From assembly GCF_905163445.1 (NCBI RefSeq), contig NC_053200.1:5580001-5644000 (forward strand): a DNA stretch of 64,000 bases. Direction: 5' to 3'. Under the pieces are notes generated by a model. It searched no databases. It had not been told where the DNA came from and was given only the letters and a program-made list of their open reading frames with translations. The stretch is from Pararge aegeria. Lineage: Eukaryota; Arthropoda; Insecta; Lepidoptera; Nymphalidae. Below are positions 12,800 through 24,914 of the stretch, piece after piece (position 1 is the first letter of the stretch; the number at the start of each line of letters is the position of its first letter). The translations under genes and the position numbers were made by a program.

Positions 12800-13090
12800 T
12801 CTGTGCTAGTATAAGAACTATCGCCATACTTATTTCTGCTGCAAAGCAGCATTGTTGCAACGCTGTGTTCCGGCCTGAAGTGCGTGGCTGCCATAGTTAT
12901 TTTAGGAATATGCCTAAAATAACTATGGCAGCCTCATATGAGGCTTAAACCTACGGCTCAAATTGATGAAAACAGGGCGTCATGTTGCATGGCATGCATG
13001 CCCTGTGAATTGTTGTTCTGTCCATAGGCGATTGTTTTTCACTTACCATCAGGTGGCCCGTTTTCTTGTTCCATCAATTATTACGAAAAA
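12800..13090 (+). repeat. Repeat E copy carrying a hairpin insertion
   Basis: Shares AAGCAGCATTGTTGCAA and TTACCATCAGGTGG blocks with 53900-54180 and 62400-62690. In this copy the middle is replaced by the 21-bp hairpin at 12886-12933. Confidence 0.75.
12886..12933. repeat. Perfect 21-bp hairpin, 6-base loop
   Basis: GGCTGCCATAGTTATTTTAG G at 12886-12906 pairs exactly with 12913-12933. Confidence 0.95.
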
Positions 13091-13129
13091 AATATATATA
13101 TACTGACCAAGCTTGACGTATGATACCGT

Positions 13130-13304
13130 CAGGGTGATTACGTATCTCACGACAGGCTTGCGACAGGCGTAACTCTATCGATCTTTGCTGTCAAAAGTCA
13201 CTTTTGCATTTTAAGTGTGTACAAAAGTAGCGTGTGTACAAAAGTAGCAAATATCGCGAGACTTACGCTTGTTGCGACCCCGTCGTGAGATACGTAATCA
13301 CCCA
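13130..13304. mobile_element. Foldback MITE F, copy 1
   Basis: Inverted ends CAGGGTGATTACGTATCTC and GAGATACGTAATCACCC; CCG occurs just outside each end. Non-coding, 175 bases. Confidence 0.75.
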
Positions 13305-13525
13305 GCCGAACTGTTAGTACTAGGATGATATCTTAAAATTATAATCAGTACTAGCGGACCCTCGGGACTAAGTCCGCGTATGAGTCAATCGAGAAGCTAG
13401 AATAGATGTGATGCTAACATCATAATGATCGTGGCTAGCTATGTACCATACTATTATTTTAAGTGGTATACGGAGTTAGGTAGTTGTCATTATTTTAGTT
13501 GATACATACAATACATACATTCATC

Positions 13526-13676
13526 CATACATCTACCCTCACAAACTTTCGCATTTATAATATTAAGTAGGACGCATGTATTCGATCGTTGTCCCATATG
13601 CCTTGCTACTTGCTGTTATTTGTGAAGAGTTATGTCCTTTATCTCCGACAATATTTATAAGATCTTCATTAAAATT
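13526..13676 (+). repeat. Direct repeat, copy 2 of 2
   Basis: Partner of 12426-12574, lying 1.1 kb downstream in the same orientation. Confidence 0.92.
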
Positions 13677-13679
13677 AAA

Positions 13680-13910
13680 ATAAAAAAATAATTATTAAAA
13701 TCGGTTAAAATTTAACGGAGCTACGAAGTAAAATTGATAAAATTTTTCATCCCGTTTCCCGGAGGAAGCTTATTGTTTATTGGGATAAAAGGTATCCTAT
13801 ATGTCGACCCAAAATATCAGCTACCACTAAACCAAATTTTATTTAAATCCGTTCAGTAGTTTTCGCGTGATGCCCTGACAGACAGACAGACAGACAAAAA
13901 TTAAATAAAA
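13680..13910 (+). repeat. Degenerate dispersed element with (ACAG)n tail
   Basis: The CGTTTCCCGGAGGAAG...GTTCAGTAGTTTTCGCGTGA body ending ACAGACAGACAGACAGAC is a common lepidopteran repeat form. Confidence 0.5.
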
Positions 13911-14798
13911 TCAGTTTTGGGCTCAGTATCGATTATAAAGCATCCCCCGATGTCAAAATTTTAAAATATATTAAATGTACAGAAATCTTCCAGTTACAGT
14001 TCGCAGATGCGACTGCGACTGCGAAATCAATAAGATCAGTTTTTTTTAATATTTATTTCCTACCAAATTTCAAGTCTCTACGCCTTATGGTTCCGGAGAT
14101 ATCGTGATGAGTCAATTTATAGGTGGAAATTTCTTATGTATATATTATATATTGTGTTTCCACCTATATATACCACCTATATATATATATAACATTCAAG
14201 GATTTTTTAAATAACTTATAACAGCTCTTAATCGATGACCAATGGATTTTATTTTTTTCCGTTATAATATTATACCAGCTGAAAACAAAATAAGGGTCAC
14301 CTTTAATACTCACTTAATATGCTATCATTACTGATTTACTCAAGGCATAATTCCTATTTCCTAAAAGCCAATAGCGGGCCACAAATCGCAAAAAAAGTGT
14401 TGATGTGTTAACAGATCTATAAGTATAATGTCTTATCTATGTATATTAGACAACATTCGTAACAGCAAAATATTCTACTCGAAATATAAATATTTTTGTG
14501 AGACTAGACGTAAGAACATTCATCATTCTTTGTCGATGCCTTCAATTTTCTTTCAATCTAGGTAACGAATTTTCCACAAAGAATCATCGGACCCTTGCGA
14601 AAATGTCTTGAATAACATTGCTTAGTCATTGCGCTTTTTCACATTTCAAAATGACGATAAATGCTCCACGTAAAAGCCAGTATTTGAAACTGTTTTCGAT
14701 TCCTAAGGGTACATTTTTAGTTCTAAGTTAAATATTTGTGTTGATTTGTGTTCATGTGTTTTGATAGATATGAAAATTTCAAGTGATATCACAATTTT

Positions 14799-15060
14799 GA
14801 CGGCCGACTGGCGCAGTGGGCAGCGAACCTGCCTTCTGAGTCGTGGCCGTGGGTTCGATTCCCACAACTGGAAAATGTTTGTGTGATGAACATGAATGTT
14901 TTCAGTGTCTGGGTGTTTATCTGTATATTATAAGTATTTATTTGTATTATATTCATAGAAATATTCATCAGCTATCTTAGTACCCATAACACAAGCTATG
15001 CTTACTTTGGGGCTAGATGGCGATGTGTGTATTGTCGTAGTATATTTATTATTTATTTAT
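14799..15060 (+). repeat. SINE A, complete reference copy
   Basis: tRNA-like head with A box CTGGCGCAGTGGG (14809-14820) and B box GGTTCGATTCC (14852-14862), then a body (GTGTGATGAACATGAATG...CACAAGCTATGCTTACTTTG) and an AT-rich tail. RNA polymerase III would use the internal boxes. Confidence 0.88.
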
Positions 15061-15269
15061 TTAATTTATTGATTATATTTCAACCAACTATATACGCACT
15101 TTCGAAACTTCAGGTCTGTCTAATAGTACCGTATAGTGTACGGTTTAGAATCCAACTTCTACCGAGTAGAAGCTGGACAGTTGTTTCGACATCAACATTT
15201 TTCTATTTAACATGAATTATTCTATCTAACGTAAGACAAAAATGGAGCCAACCGAGCCACTACATGTCA

Positions 15270-15545
15270 CGAGTCTTTTCCGACTATAAGAAGGGTTCAG
15301 GCCGTAGTCCACCCCGCTGGCCCAGTGCGGATTGGTAAATCCAAACGCCTCTGAGAACATTATGGTGAACTCTCAGGAATGCAGGTTTCCTTACGCAATT
15401 TTCCTTTACCGTTGAAGCAAGTGATATTTTGATTTCTTAAAACGCACGTAACTTAAAAAAGTTTGAGATGCGTGCTGGGATACGATCTCGGTCTTCCGAA
15501 AGTGAAGCCAAAATCATAAAAATTAGGCTATCACCGTTTCCGTTT
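15270..15545 (-). repeat. SINE B copy
   Basis: Reversed near full-length copy; head at the right end (GGTGATAGCC...), B box degenerate. Confidence 0.8.
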
Positions 15546-15864
15546 ACTAATTACATTGTGTTATTGATGAAACGCTTGTGCTTTTGATTTTTACACGATA
15601 TGCAGATGACACTAATTGATTTCCGATTCTAAAGTCGATTGCGTCCAATCTATCTCCATTGTTACCAACATTCGTAATCTGAAAGAAAGAAAGAAAAAAA
15701 ATACATTTATTCATGTTAAGTGTTGCAAACAGTACATCTTATAATAATATGGTAGCAACATAGTAACTATTTCTGTGTGTGCCGCCAGACAGAAAGGGTG
15801 TACAGCTCAGCATTTGCCATGCATTTTAGGAACATGCATGCCGCTGATTTTCAGCTGAGACCCG

Positions 15865-16034
15865 CAGGGTGATTACGTATCTCGCGACAACAATGCGAGA
15901 GGCGTAAATCTTGCAATCATTGCTGTCAAACGTCACTTTTCCATACAAAAAATAAAAAAGTGACGTTTGACAGCAGTGATTGCAAGATTATCGCCTGTCG
16001 CATTGCTGTCGCGACGAGATACGTTATCACCCTG
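15865..16034. mobile_element. Foldback MITE F, copy 2
   Basis: Nearly perfect inverted arms of about 75-80 bases beginning CAGGGTGATTACGTATCTCG, around a short A-rich centre. CCG lies directly on both sides, fitting a 3-base target duplication. Confidence 0.85.
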
Positions 16035-16039
16035 CCGAG

Positions 16040-17430
16040 CGACTATAAGGCAAATTAAATAGATAAATAAATAAATAAAGTGAAGAACGCGTTATTCCCA
16101 TTAAAGTAATAAAAGTGATAAAAGCAGCAAAATTATGATTGTATTAAAAAATATTAAAAAATACTGTAAACTACACCATAAACAAATAAAATGTTGCAAT
16201 AAGTGTTAATATAATATAACATGATTTGTATACAAAGATAACAGATTAACTAAAACTCACATGCCCACCAATCTGAAAGGTATATGATTATAAGATATAT
16301 GCAAACAACTTGTCAGTAATTAAGTTTGCTAATATAACAATAACATACTAATTATGTTCATTAGCTTACGGGTAATTATCACCCAGTCGATAGATAAGCG
16401 AAGTTAAACAAAGACCCAGTTAAGCTCTTTTGTGTAAACATGGCAACTTGTCAGAGACAAAGGCTCTATGTCTAAACAAAACGTCGAAACTTATGTAATG
16501 GAGAGTGAAGGAACTTTGCAAAAGCGGAACAACTACGTTCTGTTTTTCAACCTAAATCCACCGAGTTATAAATTGTAATCACTAGAAACAATGCTAAAGC
16601 TGATCACCCATCTTTCTACTGGGCTTAAAGAATTAATATGTTACTATTGTAAGCTCGTTAACTCAATCTAATAATGTCCCAGTTATGGACACAATCTATC
16701 AAGCTTATATTTATGGATATATATTTATATGTTTTTAAAAATGAACATTTTTCGTTAGTCTTATTAAAACTCGAGAACGGCTAGATCGATTTGGCTAATT
16801 TATGTCTTGAAATACTATACCTGAAATATAAATAGTTAAAATTATCTATACGTGTGTTTGTCTTCTAGCTCCTCCTAACTCCTAAACAGCTGGAACATTT
16901 TTGATTAAATGTCTTGTGAATATTACAATTTATGAATTCATGGTTGGTTGAAAACACAATTGGTCCCTTTTTGCGCTGCTTCAGTACGACGATATATTTA
17001 TTTTTTGCTCTTTAGTTGTATAACAAAGTCGGTTCCTTTTTTGTCGAATTTTTTTTTTCGCCCATTTTAGTTGATAGGTTACGTATTACATAGATATGAT
17101 TTCAATCTAAGTAAGTAATAATAGCCGAATGTCAATGGCTCAAAATACACTTCACCATCAGCTCCTTTATTGTGACGAGCATTCATTGCTTACCTATTCT
17201 ATAACCAGTGCAATACTTGTTATTGTGTAGTTCCATAGTTATCGCTTTAGGTGTCAAAGTCAAAAACTTGATAACTACTCGCTATAATTATCACAGAATG
17301 TGGCAAAGACGCTTCACAGTATACTGCGCCTTTAGTTATGAAAACGACAGTCAAATTTACTGGGAACAAGGAGATTTATTTTACTCATATCTATAATACA
17401 ATTAAAGAAAAATTGTATTTAAGGATCCTC
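16040..17430. other. AT-rich stretch, no gene
   Basis: Chance short frames only. At 16730-16930 there is a worn repeat containing the TCCTCCTAACTCCTAAACAG motif seen in Helitron-like copies. Confidence 0.4.
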
Positions 17431-17439
17431 GGCGAATCT

Positions 17440-17685
17440 TTAACTTTCAGAGTTATGTGCGTTTTTAATGTAAGCAGTTAAATATAATTTGTTTTTATTT
17501 TGCAGGAGAACAGCATCAGGAAACCTGCTTACTTAAGAATTCACCATAATGCTGCCAAGGGTGTGTAAAGTCTACCAATTTGCACATGGCCAGCGTGTTG
17601 GGCTATAACGGCCTAAACCCTGCTCATTCTTACAGGAGGTAGGGCCGGCAATAGTTTGATGATGATGATGATGATGATGATGTAG
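17440..17685 (+). repeat. SINE B copy with (GAT)n tail
   Basis: The body ATGTGCGTTTTTAATGTAAG...GGCCAGCGTG ends in eight repeats of GAT. Confidence 0.8.
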
Positions 17686-17687
17686 TG

Positions 17688-17822
17688 GTGGCCATTGGTT
17701 GCGTGGAAGAAATCGTTATGAAGCAATAAGTCCGCCAAATTGTATACGTTGTTTTATTATACTTTTCTTTTTATGTACTTTTTGTGGAGTGCTATAAAAG
17801 CATATTCATTCATTCATTAAAA
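17688..17822 (+). repeat. LINE 3' UTR fragment with (ATTC)n end
   Basis: GAAGAAATCGTTATGAAGC..AAGTCCGCC and the terminal CATTCATTCATT match the copy at 58340. Confidence 0.6.
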
Positions 17823-18436
17823 ATGCAATTGTTTTTAGTATGCTATTATCAGTACCTTTAGATTGAAATTCATTTATCCGCAATTGTACCGCCGTTTTCG
17901 AGTTTAAAAACACTCTAATGACAGAGTAAAATGGAACGCATCGAGTGGATGGTAAAGCCCAGATTCCTCTACACTTTTCCGGCAGCGCTTTGGGCAGAGC
18001 TGGACGGTAGAATAAGCGACTCTAAACAAGTAAAATAAGGCCTACTTTCTTTTGACATCATATCGCAAAAGTAATACTAAGGGTTCTACTTATATAGAAG
18101 TAGTAGTCAAAAACGAGCAAACTAATGGGCGTTTAACTAAACTTCATAAGATATTTCGAAAAACTTAACTTGAAGAAGTTAGGGTTATCAAAGTCACAGC
18201 TAACAAACTGAGCTCTTAAGAATCATCGAAACTTGTATAATGGGGACGGAGTCCGTCGATTACACCTTTATTGATTGGTCACTGGTTTAACTTTTTGAGC
18301 TGTAAAGTGGACGATTTGTGAAAATTTGTTTACTACGCCAATATTTTGTAAATTACTATTTACAAAATTGCAAAAAATACATATATTCGTGTCGTAATTA
18401 TAAAGAAATTATGCAACGGAAATAACGAAAATTGAA

Positions 18437-18621
18437 TAAATAAATAATAATTAATAAATATACTACGACAATACACACATCGCTATCAGCCCCAAAGTAA
18501 GCGTAGCTTGTGTTATGGGTACTAGATAGATTAATAGCTTATGAATATTTTCATGAATATAATACTCATGAATACTTATAATATACAGATAAACACCAGA
18601 CAGACACTGGAAAACATTCAT
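18437..18621 (-). repeat. SINE A, lacking its tRNA head
   Basis: Reversed tail and body present; sequence leaves the family at about 18621, before the B box. Confidence 0.8.
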
Positions 18622-18629
18622 ACCAAATT

Positions 18630-19540
18630 ATGAATTATAAAATAAGAAACGAAAGCGTTCATTCCGCGAACTCTCACTTGCCACAGCGAAATGGTGGAGC
18701 GAGTCAGTAGAACTAAGATTAGACCTTTAAACAAAATGCTTGAGTGGTTTTAGAGCCGGGATTCAATAGATGAATATATCTAGGAAATACTATTTGTAAA
18801 CCATGGTATCACATGTCTCTCCCAAGAGAAGGGCCATAATACCACACTAGACATACGACTTGGTGATCGCAGTATATGGTAGTAGTAGCACGGAGGAAGC
18901 TGCTACTCTTTCTTCGTAATATTCCTATAGCCACCATGTATGACACCCGCGGAAAGAGGAGAGGTATGATCTTTACATCGTCAATATAGTTGGACAACAA
19001 CAGTATTAAAAGATTAACTCGCATCGTCATTTCCGAGAATCAATGGCAAATTAACTATGTGGAGGGTTATAATGAGCTAAGTCAATGCAACTGTTCATAT
19101 GCTGCCGACGGTAATGACACAAGTTGGTGAAACAAAGTCCTTGCTAACAGATCGTTAAGTAAACTTACCAACTTCTTCGAGAGGCTGCCAAAGGCGGTGC
19201 ATTGCTTTTAATCCCGGATCGACATTCTGCACGAGACAATTCAAGTGATAAAGTTTGAGTGGCGCATACGGTTCGCCTCCTCTCTTGTGCACTTCTATAA
19301 CCGAGTGACAACACTCTCGCGAGAACGGCTTTTGGAGGCTCCGAGTGAGGGCTGCAAGAACCAACACTGGATTTGGATAGTTGCCCGCTTAATTTACTCC
19401 AAGTTACACGGTCACAAATCTGGTGGGCCCAGAATCTTTCCAGTACCGAATTAAGTAATTTAACTACTAGCTAAGGGTTTTGCTCAGAATGATTTTAAGT
19501 ATGCCCGTGAAAACTCATGGTTTTAAAATATGTATAATGA
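18630..19540. other. No supportable gene
   Basis: Overlapping open frames at 19155-19454 on both strands lack domain similarity, start context or splice signals. Possibly an old retroelement. Confidence 0.35.
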
Positions 19541-19544
19541 AATA

Positions 19545-19795
19545 GAAATAAATAAAAAAACATACTACAACTATACACCTATTGCCATCTAGCCCCAAAG
19601 TAAGAATAACTTGTGTTATAGGAACCAAGATGACTCAATATTTGTATGAATAATATACATAAATACTTATAAATACAGATAAGCACCCAGAGACTGAAAA
19701 ACATTAGATTAATGTTTATCATACAAACATTTCCCAGTAGTGGGATTAGAACCCACAGCCTTGGGCTCAGAAAGCACTGCGCCAATGGCCCGTCA
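19545..19795 (-). repeat. SINE A copy
   Basis: Reversed, nearly complete; B box degenerate (GGATTAGAACCC). Confidence 0.82.
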
Positions 19796-20394
19796 GTATT
19801 GTAACCATGACTAAAAATCTAGTGTCAGTTACTGAACGGAGCAACCAGAAGGCGAGTCAAGGCAAAACAAGTGGAGGCCCTAAGGACCATCACGCATCGC
19901 CACGTCTTGTCTCTTGCAGAGTTAAGAGTAAGGAGTGTAAATGGGGCGTTTAGCTGTAGGGTTTTTGACTGGGGTCAAAAGAATTGATGCGCAATGCGTG
20001 TCAGGCAATGAATAAATAAACACAGGACAGGTAATGCTTGTGTGGCCTTCGCTTGCCTAGACTCGCGCGAGGGCCTCCGCGAGACGTGCTCCGATCGTGC
20101 GTAATATAAAACAAATATAAGTGAAATTTATTGAGCAGTTTTACCTATATTTAACATTTTCCGATACTTTCAAAACGAAGAATGTTAAATACATTTACAA
20201 ATTGTGTAAATCATAAATTCGCAGATGGCCCACTGTTTAAGTAACTTAGATTATGATAACGATTACAGAATGTACAAACTGCTATGAAATATTTACAAAA
20301 ATATTTACCAATAAAATTGTCACCGAAGGACAAGGTGGCCAAGATACTGGTGCTATTTCCCATCTGGCCCGCAAGACTTATCCGTAAGCTTTAT

Positions 20395-20525
20395 AAGTGC
20401 CAGGTTCTCTCAAGGGTGTGTGAAGACTACCAATTCGCCCTTGGCCGGTGTGTTGGGCTATAGCGGCCTAAACCGTTCTCAGTCTTAGAGGAGGGAGGGC
20501 GGGTAATGTTATGATGATGATAAGC
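20395..20525 (+). repeat. SINE B, 3' part
   Basis: Carries AAGGGTGTGTGAAGACTACC and ends GATGATGATAA. Confidence 0.75.
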
Positions 20526-20763
20526 CCGCACGGCTTATCCTTAAGCTTAATAAGTTCCAGCTTCCACCATCCCGTTAAGAAAGACTTAGTAGTATGGTGG
20601 AACTACATGCATGGATCAATTTATATTACATAAATATCTAGGCTTCTTTCTTTTCGCGGGATAAACTGAGCCGTTTTTGAGGCAACTATTTCAGTAATAG
20701 GGCTTTGAAAGTCCTAATACCGCAGAAAACGAGTATACCAATAACCGCTGGCAATAACCGCGG

Positions 20764-21015
20764 TTGACAGCCGGTTGGCGCAGTGGGCAGTGACCCTGCT
20801 TTCGGCGTCTGTCCGTGGGTTCGATTCCCACATCTGGAAAAATGTTTATGTGATGAACATGAACGTTTCTTAGTGTCTGGGTGTTTGTGTGATCTGTATC
20901 TTAGCTATATATAAAATATTCATCAGCTATCTTAGTACCTATAACACAAGCTATACGCTTACTTTGGGGCTAGATGACGATGTGTGTATTGTAGTATAGT
21001 ATATTTATTATTATT
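20764..21015 (+). repeat. SINE A copy
   Basis: Head GTTGGCGCAGTGGGCAGTG and B box GGTTCGATTCC are intact; a 3-base insertion lies in the tail (CTATACGCTTAC). Confidence 0.86.
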
Positions 21016-21352
21016 ATGATTAAAATAACAAAAAAAATAGTTATATTATAGGATTTTTCTATAAGATAACTATTAATAAAAACTTTGCACTTATCTCTAT
21101 AAGTGCAGTGTTATATTTGGGTACATTGATACAGTTTGTTGAAAAAAATTATACGAATTACCTCTAAATTAGAATATACAAACCTTTCTTGCTCTGTTAA
21201 ATGCTGGCTAACTCAAAGTACATATAATCATGTTTATTTAGGACAAAGTTCTAATGAGGTTTAGACGCATTTGTAAAACCTCGTACATAAATCGTGTAGG
21301 AGGTTTTTTTTTGTTTATTTTAGTGGCTTCATGGATCGTTTTTGTTTTTGTT

Positions 21353-21541
21353 TTATTCTTTTGGAATGTACATATAAACTTCAGTTTGAATGTCATCACA
21401 TCTGATAATGACTAATGATGCAGCATTAGGCGTAGCTATACATACTATATCAGATGCCTTTTCGTCGGTGATACAAGTGGTGGAGTAATAGGAAGTTGCA
21501 AGTGTATGCCAGTACTTTTTCTTAGCTTCGTACTTGTCCAT
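21353..21541 (-). CDS. Possible small ORF or exon, 62 codons
   Basis: ATG-initiated frame (MDKYEAKKKYWHTLATSYYS...) ending at a TAA that overlaps an AATAAA. Composition is protein-like but no family is recognised and no acceptor is obvious upstream. Could be a retroposed or terminal exon fragment. Confidence 0.25.
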   Translation of the reverse strand: MDKYEAKKKYWHTLATSYYSTTCITDEKASDIVCIATPNAASLVIIRCDDIQTEVYMYIPKE

Positions 21542-21559
21542 TACATATCATGATATGCA

Positions 21560-22175
21560 CGAACCTCAGCTTGGTACAAGAGAAGAGGCTGTACCGGCGT
21601 TGAGTACCGCTTGACCTAGGTAAAGTTCGCCTGAACACAATTGGCGTTATAAAGCTAAGGTAACTATGAAGTATGATGCCAGGTCAACTTTCGGTGATAA
21701 CCCATACTTCGCTGGATATATAGGTAGGTACAGTTGTTCTCTGGGCGAATTCATAAAGGCCACTACGTATTTATTAAGTTATACTAATTAAGGTTTGCAT
21801 TTGTTGTACTGATTAATCGCATCGCTTGTAAAAGGTAGAAGTTTTGTAGATAAATAAATAAAATATATAAAAAGATTTTTGATTACTACAAAAAAAGTAG
21901 AGATCGTACAGAATTAAATCACGACCGAGTTAAATGGCTTGAACACTCTAAATACAACTAAAAACAGCAATTACCTCCTCGGTAACACTCTGCCGAAATT
22001 AGTAGAACAGGCGTGTTATTCAATTGTATAAATGGCCGGGCCCGTTGTTTGGACGGACGCCAGCTTACCTGTAATTGCTACTGCTCTCAACTGAATAACT
22101 TATTCGACAACTCACGAACAAGCACAATATGATAAATTGCCATGTATTACTTATTAGTAAGTATTACTTATTATA
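21560..22175. other. No gene seen
   Basis: Unique-looking AT-rich sequence without open frames or shared repeats. Confidence 0.35.
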
Positions 22176-22179
22176 TAGT

Positions 22180-22345
22180 TATGAGCGTTTTAAGCAATTC
22201 AAATATCACTTGCTTCAACGGTGAAGGAAAACATCGTGAGAAAACCTGCATGCCTGAGAGTTATCCACAATGTTCTTAAAGGTGTGTGGAGCCCACCAAT
22301 CTGCTCTAGGCGTGGTAGCTACAGCTCTATGTTTTAGGTAAAAAA
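22180..22345 (+). repeat. SINE B, 3' two thirds
   Basis: Begins in the ATGAGCGTTTTAAGCAATTC block; the tRNA head is absent. Confidence 0.8.
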
Positions 22346-22412
22346 AAATGAAAAAATGAAAGGTAGGTAGGTGTTAAAAAAACAAATGTCAGGTAATCTA
22401 AATCCAAAATAC

Positions 22413-22418
22413 TTTATT
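22413..22418 (-). promoter_or_regulatory. Candidate poly(A) signal for the 115-residue gene
   Basis: AATAAA on the minus strand about 250 bases after the stop at 22669. No better signal lies closer. Confidence 0.4.
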
Positions 22419-22668
22419 TATCCTAATAATACAACATCAAAGTGAACTAATACACCTTAACATTTATTTACACACTATACATCCGAAAATTCTTGCATGA
22501 TTACTTATTTGTTTCAGTAATTAATAATTTAAAGTAAATGGGTACAAAAACCCTACATAATATTTTAAATTCCAAAAGAGCACTGAAATATGGTATACAA
22601 AATTAAATCAAAATGATCCATTGTGAATAAATTAAAAATAACAGCACACAACTGAATTATATCAAAAA

Positions 22669-23016
22669 TTACTTATTAGGAGTCAATAGAACTAATACCG
22701 GTTTGTACTTTTCATCCCAAGAACCATCATTTTCTGATCTAGGAGTTAAATCCCCACTTTGGTACACTTCTGAGATCTTTTCAAATACATCCTTTAATTT
22801 CTTCTCAAGGTCACTGTCGATTCCATTCTTCACATCTTCTATAGTAGCTCCAGTGGGAACTACTTGTTGCCCTGTAGTGTAAGGAGTATCTTTGCCATAA
22901 TGGAGATCCATATAATCGTTAAGGATGCCCTCTAAAACGTTGATTATGCTCTTGTTAGAGGCATAATCTTGGATGCCTTTGGATACTTCATCGACGGTTA
23001 ATGTAGGAATCGTCAT
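22669..23016 (-). CDS. Unrecognised small soluble protein, 115 residues
   Basis: One coding exon from ATG at 23016 to TAA. The protein begins MTIPTLTVDEVSKGI and ends KPVLVLLTPNK. It is mostly charged and hydrophilic, with likely helices around residues 8-40 and 60-88, no signal peptide, no membrane segment and no cysteine. The exon has an acceptor (TTTTGTAG|ACTTTG, exon start 23025) nine bases before the ATG. A strong donor (GAG|GTAAGT at 24828) lies 1.8 kb upstream, with a TATAAATA box behind it, so the gene probably has a noncoding first exon. An AATAAA at 22413-22418 would give a ~250-base 3' UTR. Codon use looks coding and no repeat matches it within the window. Function unknown; a lineage-restricted gene is possible. 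Confidence 0.7.
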   Translation of the reverse strand: MTIPTLTVDEVSKGIQDYASNKSIINVLEGILNDYMDLHYGKDTPYTTGQQVVPTGATIEDVKNGIDSDLEKKLKDVFEKISEVYQSGDLTPRSENDGSWDEKYKPVLVLLTPNK

Positions 23017-23069
23017 TTTCAAAGTCTACAAAATAAACTTAGCATTATAATTATAGTAAAGTAGTCGGG

Positions 23070-23560
23070 TCTGCTCCCACAACAAGACGGATTTAGGCCG
23101 TAGTTCACCACGCTGGCCCGGTGCGGATTGGTGGACTTAACACACCTTTAAGAACATTATTGAAAAATATCAGCATGGCTAGTAAGGGCAGGAGACAATT
23201 ATCTCCCTCGTGAAATGATAAAAAAATGTATCTTCTACCAAAACTTTATCAACTCTCAGAGCACTGGCGCACAAGTGGAAATAATATCCAAATAATAAAT
23301 GTGTAATAATAAACGCGGGTAAATTTCTTCTATTCCCTGTTACCGTGATTTAGCAGAATGACACATGAATTATATCTCCTGCCCTTCAGCAGGTATGCAG
23401 GAGTCCTCACGATTTTTTCCTTTACACCGTTGAAGTAAGTGATATTTTAATTGTTTAAAACGCTCATAACTTAGAAATCTTAGAGGTGCGGTGCTGAGAA
23501 TTGAACTTGGCCCCCCGAAGATCAAGAGAAAGTCTTACCCACTATCACCTCTTCAAGTGG
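23070..23560 (-). repeat. SINE B, split copy in the intron of the 115-residue gene
   Basis: Tail part at 23070-23165 and head part at 23395-23555, separated by unrelated AT-rich DNA. Both are reversed. Confidence 0.7.
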
Positions 23561-23693
23561 GAGTATAGTCCATCTATATATCTACTTACTTTCCACCATA
23601 ACTATAGCAGGACAAAATTCTTGTTGGCACATAATTAATAATAAATGATCATCAATAGCCTATAATAAAGTCCACTGCCAGTGGCGTGCACTT

Positions 23694-23790
23694 CATACAT
23701 GCACAAAAGCACTGCATACCCAAATTATTTGTACCCAAGTAGTATTGGACACCGCCCCGGGGGTCGTACGAGGTGACTAAGACCGGGGAA
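23694..23790 (+). repeat. Fragment of the CAGTGGCGTGCA element
   Basis: Shares CAGTGGCGTGCACTTCATA with the element end at 59929. It is followed by TCGTACGAGGTGACTAAG, also seen reversed near 61735. Confidence 0.6.
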
Positions 23791-24324
23791 GAGGAAGGAA
23801 AATAAATCCGAGAAACAAAATGACAATGAATTAAAAGTAGGAGGATTACGTACTAAGTAGATATGTTATAAAATGAAATGCAGATAAAGTAACATAATAT
23901 GAAGCTCTAGATAAATTCGGAAGACGAAATTGTAGGTCGATTGAGCGACGAACGAATCTTTCACGGCATAGATAGTCTTAAAATATCACGGTGTATCTTT
24001 CCGAGAACATTTCTACGTATGAAATTATGTATCTATTTATTATGCTAAACATAAACCGCGTAGTGTTTAACATCCTCTTTGATATAAATTCATTTCGTCG
24101 TATAACGTTGGACTGAGCTGGTCAGCTCGTAGACCGATATGACGTAATCATCCGCTATGCCGATAAAGATTATCTATAAATAATCAATAAAACATCGCTA
24201 TCAAATATTAACTCAGGAAGCCAAAGATATAATATAAAATAATGTTTATATCGATTTATAGTTTTCCGTTTCGCAAACCACATACTTAGTTAATGCAGTA
24301 TGAAATAATACGGGTTTTATTTTT

Positions 24325-24500
24325 ACTACAAATTAGCCCTCGACTGCAATCTCACCTGGTTAGAAGCGTTTATATAGTCTGAGATGGTAACCAGCTAACC
24401 TGCTAGGGCAGATAAATTAAACCCATATCCCCAATCGATTTCAACGCTCTATAGTACCGGAACGCTTTATCGCTTAGCAGCGTTTTACGATACCTAGCCG
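24325..24500 (-). repeat. RTE-like LINE 3' end
   Basis: Reversed copy of the block at 57640-57785, including CGTTCCGGTAC and CAGGTGAGATTGCAGTCGAG. Confidence 0.55.
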
Positions 24501-24828
24501 ATGGTAACTAACTACGGCCGAAGCTTCCCACCTGACAGATTTCTATTAATAAACTGTTAACAAGTTAAGCTACCTTGTACTGACAAGATTAATTTTTGAG
24601 CTTCAAACAAACAACTTTAAACTGCAGTCTCTTGGACCTACGATCTACGACATTACTAGTAGGTAGGATCTCTTTACTATTTATTTTGTGCTTCAAGTGA
24701 TAACTCTATGATTACTCTTAAACAATCAGCCTATCGATTTAGGGATATTTATTAGGTAGAGAAAATAACTGAGTATAAAACCGAAAGATTCACCCATTTG
24801 ACATAATTAAAAATGTAACAGACTTACC

Positions 24829-24887
24829 TCAAGATTACTATTTTAAAAACTTGCTTTGAACTTCGCGCTGAGTCATAAACTACTAAA
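24829..24887 (-). other. Predicted noncoding first exon of the 115-residue gene, with a small upstream ORF
   Basis: Bounded by a GTAAGT donor (exon end about 24828) and, 30 bases behind the presumed start, a TATAAATA box. It contains an ATG followed by 11 codons and TAG, an upstream ORF closed before the splice site. Inferred only from spacing and signals. Confidence 0.4.
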
Positions 24888-24914
24888 ATGGCGTCAAAAT
24901 AACACAACACTGTA

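Noticed and set aside
14809..14875. tRNA gene suggested by A and B boxes
   Set aside because: The body and tail are repeated at about ten places; this is a SINE head and does not fold as a full tRNA.
19155..19454. Overlapping frames of about 70 codons on both strands
   Set aside because: No recognisable motif on either strand and no promoter or splice signals; possibly an old retroelement.
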